Positions 9,361 through 16,509 of a stretch of DNA of 58,880 nucleotides are shown piece after piece. The translations under genes were made by a program, and so were the position numbers. The first letter of the stretch is position 1. Every line of letters begins with the position of its first letter. The notes under the pieces were generated by a model that made no database searches, was not told the origin of the DNA, and worked only from the letters and a program-made list of their open reading frames with translations. This DNA is from Cellulophaga omnivescoria. GTDB lineage: Bacteria > Bacteroidota > Bacteroidia > Flavobacteriales > Flavobacteriaceae. The stretch lies in the NCBI RefSeq assembly GCF_001999725.1, contig NZ_MDDP01000019.1, positions 1-58,880 of the forward strand, in the 5' to 3' direction.

Positions 9361-11189
9361 TGAAATATTTTAAAAAAATACTAGTATATGCAAAGCCTTA
9401 CAAAAGCTATGCAATTCTAAATATTATTTCTAACATTTTTTACGCTTTATTTAGTACGCTAGCAATGGTATCTTTATTTCCTATGCTATCTGTATTATTT
9501 GGACAAACAGAATCTATTACTGTTGCGCCAGAATGGGCAGGCATTACAGAAATTAAAGATTATACTATAGACTATTTAAACTATTACATAACGCAAAATG
9601 TTGGTAGTGGTAACCAAGGCGATGCACTAATGCTAATGGTTGGCTTGGTTATAGGTATGTTTTTCTTAAAAAACTTATTTGGCTATTTAGCTATGTATTT
9701 TATTGCTTTTTTAAGAAACGGTGTTTTAAAAGATTTAAGAAATGCTTTGTATGATAAAACCGTAGAACTACCAATATCTTATTACTCAGAAAAAAGAAAA
9801 GGAGATACTATTGCCCGTATTACATCTGATGTTTTAGAAATTCAACATTCATTTTTATCTGTGTTAGAGTTAGCCGTTAGAGAGCCACTTACTATAATTT
9901 TTACCATTGCAATGATGGTTGCTTTTAGTGCAAAGCTTACCATTTTTGTATTTATTTTTCTTCCTATTTCTGGTTTTATAATTTCATTAATTGGTAAATC
10001 GTTAAAAAAGAAATCTGATAAAGTACAGAAAGAACAAGGTACCTTTTTATCTATTTTAGAAGAAACCTTAGGAGGTTTACGTGTAATTAAAGCTTTTAAT
10101 GCAGAACAAACTTTTGCTAGTACCTTTCAAAAATCAACCAACAGATTTTTTAAATTCTCTAACAGTTTATTAAACAGACAAAACTTAGCTTCGCCCGCTA
10201 GTGAGTTTTTAGGCATTGGTGTTATTGGTATTTTACTTTGGTATGGCGGACAAATGGTTTTGGTAGAAAAAAGTATAGAACCAGAACTTTTTATTACCTA
10301 TATGGGACTTGCGTACCAAATACTTACACCTGCTAAGGCCATAAGTAAAGCATCATACGGTGTTAAAAAAGGTAATGCTGCAGCAGAACGTGTATTAGAA
10401 ATTTTAGAAACCGAAAATCCTATTGCCGAAAAAGAAAACGCAATTGCTAAGGAAGAATTTAAAAATAACATCACTCTAAAAAATATCTCTTTTAAGTATG
10501 AGGATGATTACGTGCTTAAAAACTTTAATTTAACAGTAAACAAAGGAAAAACCGTAGCACTTGTTGGTCAGTCTGGTAGTGGTAAAAGTACCATTGCAAA
10601 CCTAGTTACACGTTTTTATGATGTAAACGAAGGTGAAATTGCTATAGATGGTGACAACATAAAAGACCTTACTAAAAAATCACTCAGAAACTTAATGGGC
10701 TTGGTTACACAAGATTCTATTTTATTTAATGACACCATTAAAAACAATATTGCTTTAGGCAAAACTAATGCTACGGATGAAGAAATTATTGAAGCCGCTA
10801 AAATTGCTAATGCTCACGACTTTATAATGGAACAACCTAATGGTTATGATACCAATATTGGCGATAGCGGAAATAAATTAAGTGGCGGACAAAAACAACG
10901 TTTATCCATTGCACGTGCGGTACTTAAAAATCCACCAATAATGATATTAGATGAGGCCACTTCTGCTTTAGATACAGAAAGTGAGCGTTTAGTACAAGAC
11001 GCTTTAGAAAAAATGATGCAAAACAGAACCTCTATTGTAATTGCCCACAGGTTATCTACAATACAAAGTGCAGATACTATTGTTGTATTACAAAAAGGAG
11101 AAATTGTAGAGCAAGGTACGCACGCAGAGCTTACAAATAATAATAATGTCTACAAAAAACTAGTAGATATGCAATCTTTTGACATTTAA
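9360..11189 (+). CDS. ABC exporter, fused permease and ATPase (MsbA-like)
   Basis: 609 aa half-transporter. The N-terminal six-helix type IV ABC exporter domain covers about 15-335. The ATPase domain (about 365-605) has Walker A GQSGSGKST, signature LSGGQKQRL, Walker B ILDEATSALD and the H-loop IAHRL. It probably works as a homodimer in the inner membrane, exporting a lipid or glycolipid. Translation is coupled to the phosphohexomutase by a 1-base overlap. With the GT2 gene upstream, a lipid-linked glycan role is plausible but unproven. A peptide or drug exporter remains possible. Confidence 0.9.
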   Translation: MKYFKKILVYAKPYKSYAILNIISNIFYALFSTLAMVSLFPMLSVLFGQTESITVAPEWAGITEIKDYTIDYLNYYITQNVGSGNQGDALMLMVGLVIGMFFLKNLFGYLAMYFIAFLRNGVLKDLRNALYDKTVELPISYYSEKRKGDTIARITSDVLEIQHSFLSVLELAVREPLTIIFTIAMMVAFSAKLTIFVFIFLPISGFIISLIGKSLKKKSDKVQKEQGTFLSILEETLGGLRVIKAFNAEQTFASTFQKSTNRFFKFSNSLLNRQNLASPASEFLGIGVIGILLWYGGQMVLVEKSIEPELFITYMGLAYQILTPAKAISKASYGVKKGNAAAERVLEILETENPIAEKENAIAKEEFKNNITLKNISFKYEDDYVLKNFNLTVNKGKTVALVGQSGSGKSTIANLVTRFYDVNEGEIAIDGDNIKDLTKKSLRNLMGLVTQDSILFNDTIKNNIALGKTNATDEEIIEAAKIANAHDFIMEQPNGYDTNIGDSGNKLSGGQKQRLSIARAVLKNPPIMILDEATSALDTESERLVQDALEKMMQNRTSIVIAHRLSTIQSADTIVVLQKGEIVEQGTHAELTNNNNVYKKLVDMQSFDI

Positions 11190-11244
11190 GAATAAACCAA
11201 TTACACGTTAAAAAGTCAAAATACTAAATTAATTACAATTTTTG

Positions 11245-11784
11245 ATGACCGAAGAAACTTTAGTACATCAGCTTAAAGAAAAAAACTCGCAAGCAAAAGC
11301 TTTTGAGGTTCTTGTTGATACCTACAAGGAAAGGTTATATTGGCACATACGTAAAATTGTACTTAACCATGATGATGCTGATGATGTATTACAAAACACC
11401 TTTATAAAGGTATTTAGAAATATTGATAAATTTAAAGGAGACAGCAAACTATTTTCTTGGATATACCGCATTGCCACAAATGAATCTCTATCATTTTTAA
11501 AAACAAAATCTAAAATGCTTGGGGTTACAAGTGAAGAATTGCAAGAATTATTATTAGAAAATTTGCAATCTGATGTTTATTTTGAAGGTGACGAAATACA
11601 ATTAAAGCTACAAAAAGCAATTAGCACGTTACCTGAAAAGCAAAAATTAGTATTTAATATGAAATATTTTGACGAATTAAAATACGAAGAAATATCAGAT
11701 ATACTAGGCACTTCTGTTGGTGGTTTAAAGGCATCATACCACCAAGCAGCAAAAAAAATTGAAAATTATTTAAAAAGCAATTAA
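11245..11784 (+). CDS. ECF-type RNA polymerase sigma factor
   Basis: 179 aa from ATG at 11245. A TTG codon directly before it (11242) gives the same frame, but ATG is preferred. Region 2 contains DDADDVLQNTFIKVFRN and SWIYRIATNESLSFL. Region 4 contains LPEKQKLVFNMKYFDELKYEEISDILGTS. It is the first gene of a three-gene module with a single-helix membrane protein and an exported Spy-like protein. This is a typical Bacteroidota envelope-stress arrangement. The regulon is unknown. No TAnnTTTG box was seen right before it. Confidence 0.93.
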   Translation: MTEETLVHQLKEKNSQAKAFEVLVDTYKERLYWHIRKIVLNHDDADDVLQNTFIKVFRNIDKFKGDSKLFSWIYRIATNESLSFLKTKSKMLGVTSEELQELLLENLQSDVYFEGDEIQLKLQKAISTLPEKQKLVFNMKYFDELKYEEISDILGTSVGGLKASYHQAAKKIENYLKSN

Positions 11785-11817
11785 ACCATTTAGAGTATTG
11801 AGAGTCAAATTATAAGT

Positions 11818-12345
11818 ATGAAAAGCCTACCAAAAAATAGCGGATTTAAAATGCCAGAGTCTTATTTAGAAAACTTCTCTGATAAACTGAATAATTCTAT
11901 TACTCAGCAACAAAATGCTATACCTAAAAAAGAAGGTTTTACCGTACCAAATAATTATTTTGACAACATACACCAAAATATTCAAACCAAACTAAACCAA
12001 AAAACAGAACCTAAGGTTATAAAACTAAACTCTTTTAAAAAGAAACTATACGCAGTATCTAGTATTGCTGCTGCTATAGCTATTTTAGTTGCTGCTGTAG
12101 TTTTTAACAACGGTTCTACTCCCGTAACTTTTCAAGACATAGCTGCCTCAGACATTGAAAGTTATTTTAATGAAAATGATATAGAATTCTCTACCTACGA
12201 CTTAGCACAAATATTACCTATGGATGATATTAATGTGTCTGATGTTACAGAAGGAGAATTTTACGAAGATGAAATTATGAACTATTTGGAGTCTAATAAT
12301 AGTATAGACATACAAGATATTTATTTTAATGAAAATGAAGAATAA
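11818..12345 (+). CDS. Single-pass membrane protein, probable anti-sigma partner
   Basis: 175 aa. The cytoplasmic N-terminus (1-75) has a duplicated motif: GFKMPESYLENF at 9-20 and GFTVPNNYFDNI at 40-51. One membrane helix follows at about 77-97. An acidic periplasmic tail is rich in Asp, Glu, Asn and Tyr. The protein lies 33 bases after the sigma gene and overlaps the Spy-like gene by 17 bases. The topology and position fit an anti-sigma factor, although no zinc (ZAS) motif is present. Assignment rests on context. The GFxxPxxYFxN repeat may be the sigma-binding part, which is an inference. Confidence 0.7.
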   Translation: MKSLPKNSGFKMPESYLENFSDKLNNSITQQQNAIPKKEGFTVPNNYFDNIHQNIQTKLNQKTEPKVIKLNSFKKKLYAVSSIAAAIAILVAAVVFNNGSTPVTFQDIAASDIESYFNENDIEFSTYDLAQILPMDDINVSDVTEGEFYEDEIMNYLESNNSIDIQDIYFNENEE

Positions 12346-12784
12346 AACCCGTAACATAGTAACTATTTTGTTTTTTTTAATAGGAACAACGTTTTTCTAT
12401 GGACAAAATAACGATTGGGAAAAAATTAAATCTTTAAAGGTTGCTTTTTTTACAGAACAGCTAGAACTTTCTAGTGATGAAGCAAAAGGTTTTTGGCCTG
12501 TTTATGATGATTTTGAAAAAGAACTTCATAAACTCTATGATGATAGAAGAGAGCTTAAAAAAAAGTACAACTACAACAACCTATCAGAAAAAGACTCTAA
12601 ACATTTACTAGAAACTTATTTAGAGTTTGAAAAGCAAAAAGTAGAAATTACTAAAAAACACTATGCCAAAATTAGCAAAGTGTTAAGCTACAGAAAAACA
12701 TACAAACTTGCTCGTTTAGAAGAAGATTTTAAACGCAGGTTAATACGTGAATATAGAAATAAACATAAAAAAGGAAAGCAATAA
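12329..12784 (+). CDS. Exported Spy/CpxP-like sensor of the ECF module
   Basis: 151 aa with a signal peptide (about 1-25, ending in FFYGQ). The mature part is a highly charged, all-helical domain resembling Spy/CpxP periplasmic chaperones. It includes FFTEQLELSSDEAKGFWPVYDDF, the place where the family carries its LTxxQ-type motif. The family is commonly named 'sensor of ECF-type sigma factor' in flavobacteria. Its start lies inside the end of the membrane-protein gene (17-base overlap), so the three products are likely made together. A second in-frame ATG at 12335 is possible. A shared terminator overlaps the stop codon. Confidence 0.78.
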   Translation: MKMKNKTRNIVTILFFLIGTTFFYGQNNDWEKIKSLKVAFFTEQLELSSDEAKGFWPVYDDFEKELHKLYDDRRELKKKYNYNNLSEKDSKHLLETYLEFEKQKVEITKKHYAKISKVLSYRKTYKLARLEEDFKRRLIREYRNKHKKGKQ

Positions 12785-12793
12785 GCTTTCCTT
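12771..12793. terminator. Bidirectional terminator
   Basis: Perfect 9-bp arms (12771-12779 and 12785-12793) with a five-base loop that contains the stop codon of the Spy-like gene. A and T runs on both sides let it serve both convergent genes. Confidence 0.8.
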
Positions 12794-12795
12794 TT

Positions 12796-13827
12796 TTATT
12801 TCTTAAATATTAATTGTGCTATTCTGTCTTTACCTGCTGCATACGCAAGAGTATCATTAACAAACCTAATTGTATAAAAACCTTCTTTAGACAACTCTTT
12901 CCACGTTTGCCCTTTATCACTAGAATATGCAATACCTGTAAACCCTACAGCTACTAGTTCATTACCATTGCGCTTTGGCACAAATTGCACACAACTTTTA
13001 TAATCTGGTTCTTTTCCATCTGCAACTAAGCTCCAGGTTACACCACCATCTGTGGTTATTGCTTTATTTTTAATGTTTTGTTCTGGCTTTGTAAAATCAC
13101 CTCCAATAGCAAAACCTAAATTTTCGTTATAAAAATCTAAAGAAAAAATTCCGTGTGTTTCTCCCAAACCTGTCATTGGTACACTAAATACATCCCAAGT
13201 AGCTCCTTTATCTGCAGAATAAAAAACACGACCTTTGGTGGTAGCTATCCAAGTTTTATCTCCTATAATTTTAATGTTGGTATTGCTAGCTGCAAAAGCA
13301 CCTTCACCAGCAATACCTTCTGGTAAATTATTACACGCAATCTTATTCCAACTACTGCCACCATCTCTAGTAATAATAACAGACAAGCAACCATCTACAC
13401 TATCGCCAATAGCAATACCTTCATTAGCATTCCAAAAACTAATTGAATCATAAAAAACACCATCACCTTTTTCTGTATAAACCAATTCCATTTTTCCGTT
13501 TTCACCTGTTTTATATAATAATGCAGGGTTAGTTACAGATAACATAAAAAAATCTGCTCCGGTTGTACCAACAGCTCTAAACTCAGGTAAAATAGTATCG
13601 TATTTTTGTACATTGGTAATTACCTTGTTTGTTTTTAAGTCTACAGAGCCAAAAACACCATTACTCCCAGCAAAACCAATACTACCATCTAAAACTTCTA
13701 TAGCCCTAATGCTAACATTTTTAGTGTAAACGTCTTTTACTACAACAGAGGTAAAAGGTTTAACCTCATTTTTTTGTTCACAAGCAAAAAGGGTTAAAGC
13801 ACAAATTGCTACTACTAATTTCTTCAT
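12796..13827 (-). CDS. Lipoprotein with BNR/YCF48-like beta-propeller
   Basis: 343 aa. A lipoprotein signal peptide ends in the lipobox LFAC at residues 13-16. The rest carries repeated sialidase/BNR-type Asp-box motifs (for example ITRDGGSSWNKI, YSADKGATWDVF, TTDGGVTWSLV, SSDKGQTWKEL), as in the photosystem II assembly factor-like YCF48 family. It folds as a beta-propeller on the periplasmic or outer face of the envelope. Bacteroidota members are often labelled 'oxidoreductase' without evidence. It stands alone, sharing a bidirectional terminator with the ECF module. Confidence 0.85.
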   Translation of the reverse strand: MKKLVVAICALTLFACEQKNEVKPFTSVVVKDVYTKNVSIRAIEVLDGSIGFAGSNGVFGSVDLKTNKVITNVQKYDTILPEFRAVGTTGADFFMLSVTNPALLYKTGENGKMELVYTEKGDGVFYDSISFWNANEGIAIGDSVDGCLSVIITRDGGSSWNKIACNNLPEGIAGEGAFAASNTNIKIIGDKTWIATTKGRVFYSADKGATWDVFSVPMTGLGETHGIFSLDFYNENLGFAIGGDFTKPEQNIKNKAITTDGGVTWSLVADGKEPDYKSCVQFVPKRNGNELVAVGFTGIAYSSDKGQTWKELSKEGFYTIRFVNDTLAYAAGKDRIAQLIFKK

Positions 13828-13962
13828 TTTCTTCTAATTTTGTGTATTCTACAAATACTTTACATTATAAGTATTTACTATTTAAATACGTAGATACAGC
13901 CTAAAATAGCTATTTACACATATATATTTCATCAAAAATAAGCGTATTCCTTTCTAAAACAA

Positions 13963-13970
13963 TACCTTTG
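13963..13970 (+). promoter_or_regulatory. Candidate -7 box for the rRNA methyltransferase gene
   Basis: TACCTTTG followed by C, a common flavobacterial -7 element, lies 140 bases upstream of the ATG at 14110. No TTG was found at the expected distance. The 280-base gap 13828-14109 holds nothing else I recognise except a weak hairpin (about 13997-14030) in the predicted leader. Confidence 0.4.
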
Positions 13971-14109
13971 CAGCCATATTTTTTCTAGAGTAATTATTAG
14001 TGTTTTTTCATTTTAAAAATAACACTACATAAATTTAAAAATTATAGCCATTCTAGTTAAAGCTTTTGATACAAAGACTCCTAGAAAATAAAAACAATAA
14101 AAGGTAGAA

Positions 14110-15321
14110 ATGAAATTACACAGAAACTTAGTATTTGCAGTTATAGACGCACTTAACCTTATTTTTAATGAAGATGAATATGCAGATAAGGTTGTAGAAA
14201 AAGTTTTAAAATTTGATAAACGTTGGGGATCTAGAGATCGTGGTTTTATTGCAGAAACCACGTATGAAATTGTACGCTGGAAAAGATTATACACAGAAAT
14301 TGCCGAAGTTAAAGCACCATATAGCAGACCTAACTTATTTAGAATATGGGCAGTTTGGGCTGTTTTAAAAGGCATAGAATTGCCAGACTGGAAACAAATT
14401 GAACCAACGCCTACACGCAGAATTAAAGGAAGGTTTGATGAATTGTCTAAAATTAGAAAATTTAAAGAATCTATACCAGATTGGATTGATGAAGTTGGAG
14501 AAAAAGCTTTAGGTGATAAAAAGTGGACAAAAGAAATTAACGCTTTAAATAAACAAGCCGAAGTAGTTTTAAGAGTAAATACTTTAAAAACAACAAAGGC
14601 AAACTTACAAAAAGCTTTATTAGAAGAGAATATAGTTGCCAATCCTATAAAAGGATATCCAGATGCTTTAACACTTACAGAAAGAGCTAATGTTTTTAGA
14701 ACAGAGGCTTTTAAAAACGGTATGTTTGAAATGCAAGATGCATCTTCACAATTAGTGGGTCACTTTTTAGATGTTAAACCAGGACAACGTGTTGTAGATA
14801 CTTGTGCTGGTGCAGGAGGAAAAACTTTACACATTGCAGCCTTAATGGAAAACAAAGGGCAATTAATTGCTTTGGATATTTATGGCAACAAATTAAAAGA
14901 GTTAAAAAGACGTGCAAAAAGAGATGGGGCCCACAATATTGAAACTAGGGAAATAGACTCTACCAAAGTAATTAAAAAACTGTACAACAGTGCAGACCGA
15001 GTGTTAATTGATGCTCCTTGTACTGGTCTTGGTGTACTAAAACGTAATCCAGATGCTAAATGGAAATTACAGCCAGAATTTTTAGATAAGATTACAAAAA
15101 CACAACAAGAAATTTTACAAAGCTATAGTAAAATAGTAAAATCTGGAGGAAAACTGGTATATGCCACTTGTTCTATTTTACCACAGGAAAACAACGACCA
15201 AGTTATAGCATTTTTAGCCTCAGAAGCTGGTAAAGATTTTACATTAGAAAAAGAAGATAAAATATTTGCATCCGATTCTGGTTACGATGGTTTTTATATG
15301 GCTTTGTTACAAAAGAAATAA
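14110..15321 (+). CDS. RsmB/NOP-family RNA (cytosine-5) methyltransferase
   Basis: 403 aa. An N-terminal NusB-like region (1-140) is followed by a class I SAM methyltransferase domain. The SAM loop is VVDTCAGAGGKTLHIA (about 228-243). Motif IV DAPCTGLGVL contains a conserved Pro-Cys pair at 303-304. Motif VI YATCSILPQEN contains the Thr-Cys pair at 353-354. The two Cys are the catalytic pair of m5C RNA methyltransferases. The enzyme likely modifies 16S rRNA (RsmB-like), but other rRNA or tRNA sites are possible. Confidence 0.9.
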   Translation: MKLHRNLVFAVIDALNLIFNEDEYADKVVEKVLKFDKRWGSRDRGFIAETTYEIVRWKRLYTEIAEVKAPYSRPNLFRIWAVWAVLKGIELPDWKQIEPTPTRRIKGRFDELSKIRKFKESIPDWIDEVGEKALGDKKWTKEINALNKQAEVVLRVNTLKTTKANLQKALLEENIVANPIKGYPDALTLTERANVFRTEAFKNGMFEMQDASSQLVGHFLDVKPGQRVVDTCAGAGGKTLHIAALMENKGQLIALDIYGNKLKELKRRAKRDGAHNIETREIDSTKVIKKLYNSADRVLIDAPCTGLGVLKRNPDAKWKLQPEFLDKITKTQQEILQSYSKIVKSGGKLVYATCSILPQENNDQVIAFLASEAGKDFTLEKEDKIFASDSGYDGFYMALLQKK

Positions 15322-15341
15322 AAAAAACACTCATATAAATA

Positions 15342-15371
15342 AAAAAGTCGGCTCTAACCAGCCGACTTTTT
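15342..15371. terminator. Bidirectional terminator
   Basis: Perfect 12-bp arms (15342-15353 and 15360-15371) with a six-base loop, flanked by A and T runs. It ends the methyltransferase gene and the convergent His-rich protein gene. Confidence 0.85.
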
Positions 15372-15394
15372 CGTTCCCAAATACAAATTATCAA

Positions 15395-15829
15395 TTATAA
15401 TCCAATCCTAACGCTAGGTACCCTAACGCCAACATTAGTCCGTACTACAGTTGAGCGTCTTGGTGCTCTTCTGTAATTATTGTAGCTATAGTAATACGTT
15501 GTGTGAGTATGGTAATAATCACTATGGTGACAATGAGAATCACAATGTGCAGCGTGTTCTGCATATGCATCTCTCTTACCCTTCATATACGCTCTATATG
15601 CCTTTCTATCTCTTTTCTTTAAGTTTTTCTCATATGCTTTTTGGTCTTCCCAAAATTCTTCCTCATCTTCTACAGCTATTTCTGTAGACTGCTCATATGC
15701 AGCATCTTCTTTTGCTCTTTGTTCATAATAAGATAATTTTTCCTTTTCAGTTACTTCTTTTTCCTGAGCCATCATTGTAAATGACATAGCCAATAAAACT
15801 GTCGATAATAAAAAATGTAGTTTCTTCAT
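15395..15829 (-). CDS. Exported small protein with His/Tyr-rich C-terminal region
   Basis: 144 aa from the ATG at 15829. An upstream in-frame ATG at 15898 gives a 23-residue extension that would bury the signal peptide, so I reject it. The signal peptide (about 1-22) ends in MMAQ. An acidic and then basic helical stretch follows (25-85). After it comes a region dense in His, Cys and Tyr (for example HAAHCDSHCHHSDYYHTH), then Arg/Val-rich residues to the end. The His/Cys cluster suggests metal binding. I do not recognise a family. Confidence 0.65.
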   Translation of the reverse strand: MKKLHFLLSTVLLAMSFTMMAQEKEVTEKEKLSYYEQRAKEDAAYEQSTEIAVEDEEEFWEDQKAYEKNLKKRDRKAYRAYMKGKRDAYAEHAAHCDSHCHHSDYYHTHTTYYYSYNNYRRAPRRSTVVRTNVGVRVPSVRIGL

Positions 15830-16024
15830 AAAATTTGGTTTTAAAATGTTATCACAACTATCAATAATACCGTAATACACTCTTAAAACAATTAACACTA
15901 AAAAAACCCTACTTTATTTTTTAAAAAAATTATCTACCACATAAGTAGCTTTACAAACAACAACTATTTAATGGTTTACAACATATAATTTATAAAACAA
16001 GATATTGGCAATACATTAGCAGTA

Positions 16025-16109
16025 TAATTAGTCAGAATAAATTTTTCATTTTCATATAGTGTTCTCGTAAAAAGAGTCTTGTTTTTGCCAACAAGACTCT
16101 TTTTCATTT
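16025..16109 (+). ncRNA. Candidate small RNA, copy 1
   Basis: The part of the repeat that is identical between the copies ends in a 13-bp terminator hairpin (16069-16104). Upstream, a TTG (in ATTGGCAATA) and TATAATTAG resemble a promoter with a short 15-base spacer. No plus-strand gene precedes it, because the methyltransferase gene ends at its own terminator. The terminator therefore has to serve a transcript starting in the repeat. RNA identity is inferred, and no known RNA family is recognised. Confidence 0.4.
16069..16104 (+). terminator. Terminator of repeat unit 1
   Basis: Perfect 13-bp arms at 16069-16081 and 16092-16104, a 10-base loop, and a terminal T run. Confidence 0.8.
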
Positions 16110-16254
16110 ATAAACAATTAAAAAACAGAGTTTTATCAATATACAAACACCAATAAAAAAACATCACAACATAAATTGCTTAACAAACAACAACTATACA
16201 ATGGTTTACAACATATAGTTTATAAAACTAAATATTGGTAATACATTAGCAGTG

Positions 16255-16339
16255 TAATTAGTCAGAATAAATTTTTCATTTTCATATAGTGTTCTCGTAA
16301 AAAGAGTCTTGTTTTTGCCGACAAGACTCTTTTTCATTT
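16255..16339 (+). ncRNA. Candidate small RNA, copy 2
   Basis: Matches copy 1 exactly over 16255-16319 and again after one changed base (A to G at 16320) in the terminator loop. The stem is unaffected. The promoter-like stretch differs slightly (TGTAATTAG here, TATAATTAG in copy 1), so the copies could differ in expression. Confidence 0.4.
16299..16334 (+). terminator. Terminator of repeat unit 2
   Basis: The same 13-bp stem as in unit 1, at 16299-16311 and 16322-16334, followed by T residues. Confidence 0.8.
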
Positions 16340-16442
16340 TAATTTCTTTTAAACACAAACTAGTCATTTCTTTAGTAAAGAATAAAGTGTAAACTGGACA
16401 TAGAAGAAATTAACAATCACCACTAAAAACTGTTAACTATTC

Positions 16443-16476
16443 TTGTGAAAATTTACACTTAAAAAGTGTAAATTTG
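16443..16476 (+). promoter_or_regulatory. purL promoter overlapped by a palindrome
   Basis: TTG at 16443-16445 and TAAATTTG at 16469-16476 (23-base spacer) fit the -33/-7 consensus. A perfect inverted repeat with 12-bp arms (16449-16460 and 16464-16475, loop AAA) fills the spacer and covers the -7 box. The half-site AAGTGTAAA occurs again at 16385-16393. A second short inverted repeat (TTCTTTA-G-TAAAGAA) lies at 16368-16382. The layout suggests a repressor operator. Confidence 0.6.
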
Positions 16477-16509
16477 TGGCTTGTTAAACAAAACAACACA
16501 AGAGCTACA

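Larger units (their letters stand above)
15938..16109 (+). repeat. Direct repeat unit 1 (about 170 bp)
   Basis: This unit and the one at 16168-16339 lie 230 bases apart. Over 157 aligned bases (15953-16109 against 16183-16339) I count 8 substitutions and no gaps, about 95% identity. Seven of the eight substitutions lie in the first part (up to 16024/16254). From there on the two copies are identical apart from one base in the terminator loop. No ORF of any size is kept, apart from a five-codon minigene. Confidence 0.85.
16168..16339 (+). repeat. Direct repeat unit 2 (about 170 bp)
   Basis: Second copy of the unit at 15938-16109, offset by 230 bases. The ~60 bases between the copies are not repeated and hold no gene. 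Confidence 0.85.

Noticed and set aside
14025-14642. 205-codon minus-strand ORF over the start of the methyltransferase gene
   Set aside because: The plus-strand frame has all methyltransferase motifs; the minus frame has none and is a composition shadow.
15829-15898. Longer start for the His-rich protein
   Set aside because: It would place 23 residues before a clear signal peptide.
15971-16215. Five-codon minigene MVYNI kept in both repeat units (stop TAA in one, TAG in the other)
   Set aside because: Too short to judge, lies in the more variable part of the repeat, and no ribosome site is visible. Kept stop is likely chance.
16474-16509. Upstream ATG for purL
   Set aside because: It lies inside the promoter palindrome, and the next ATG at 16510 gives the standard PurL N-terminus.
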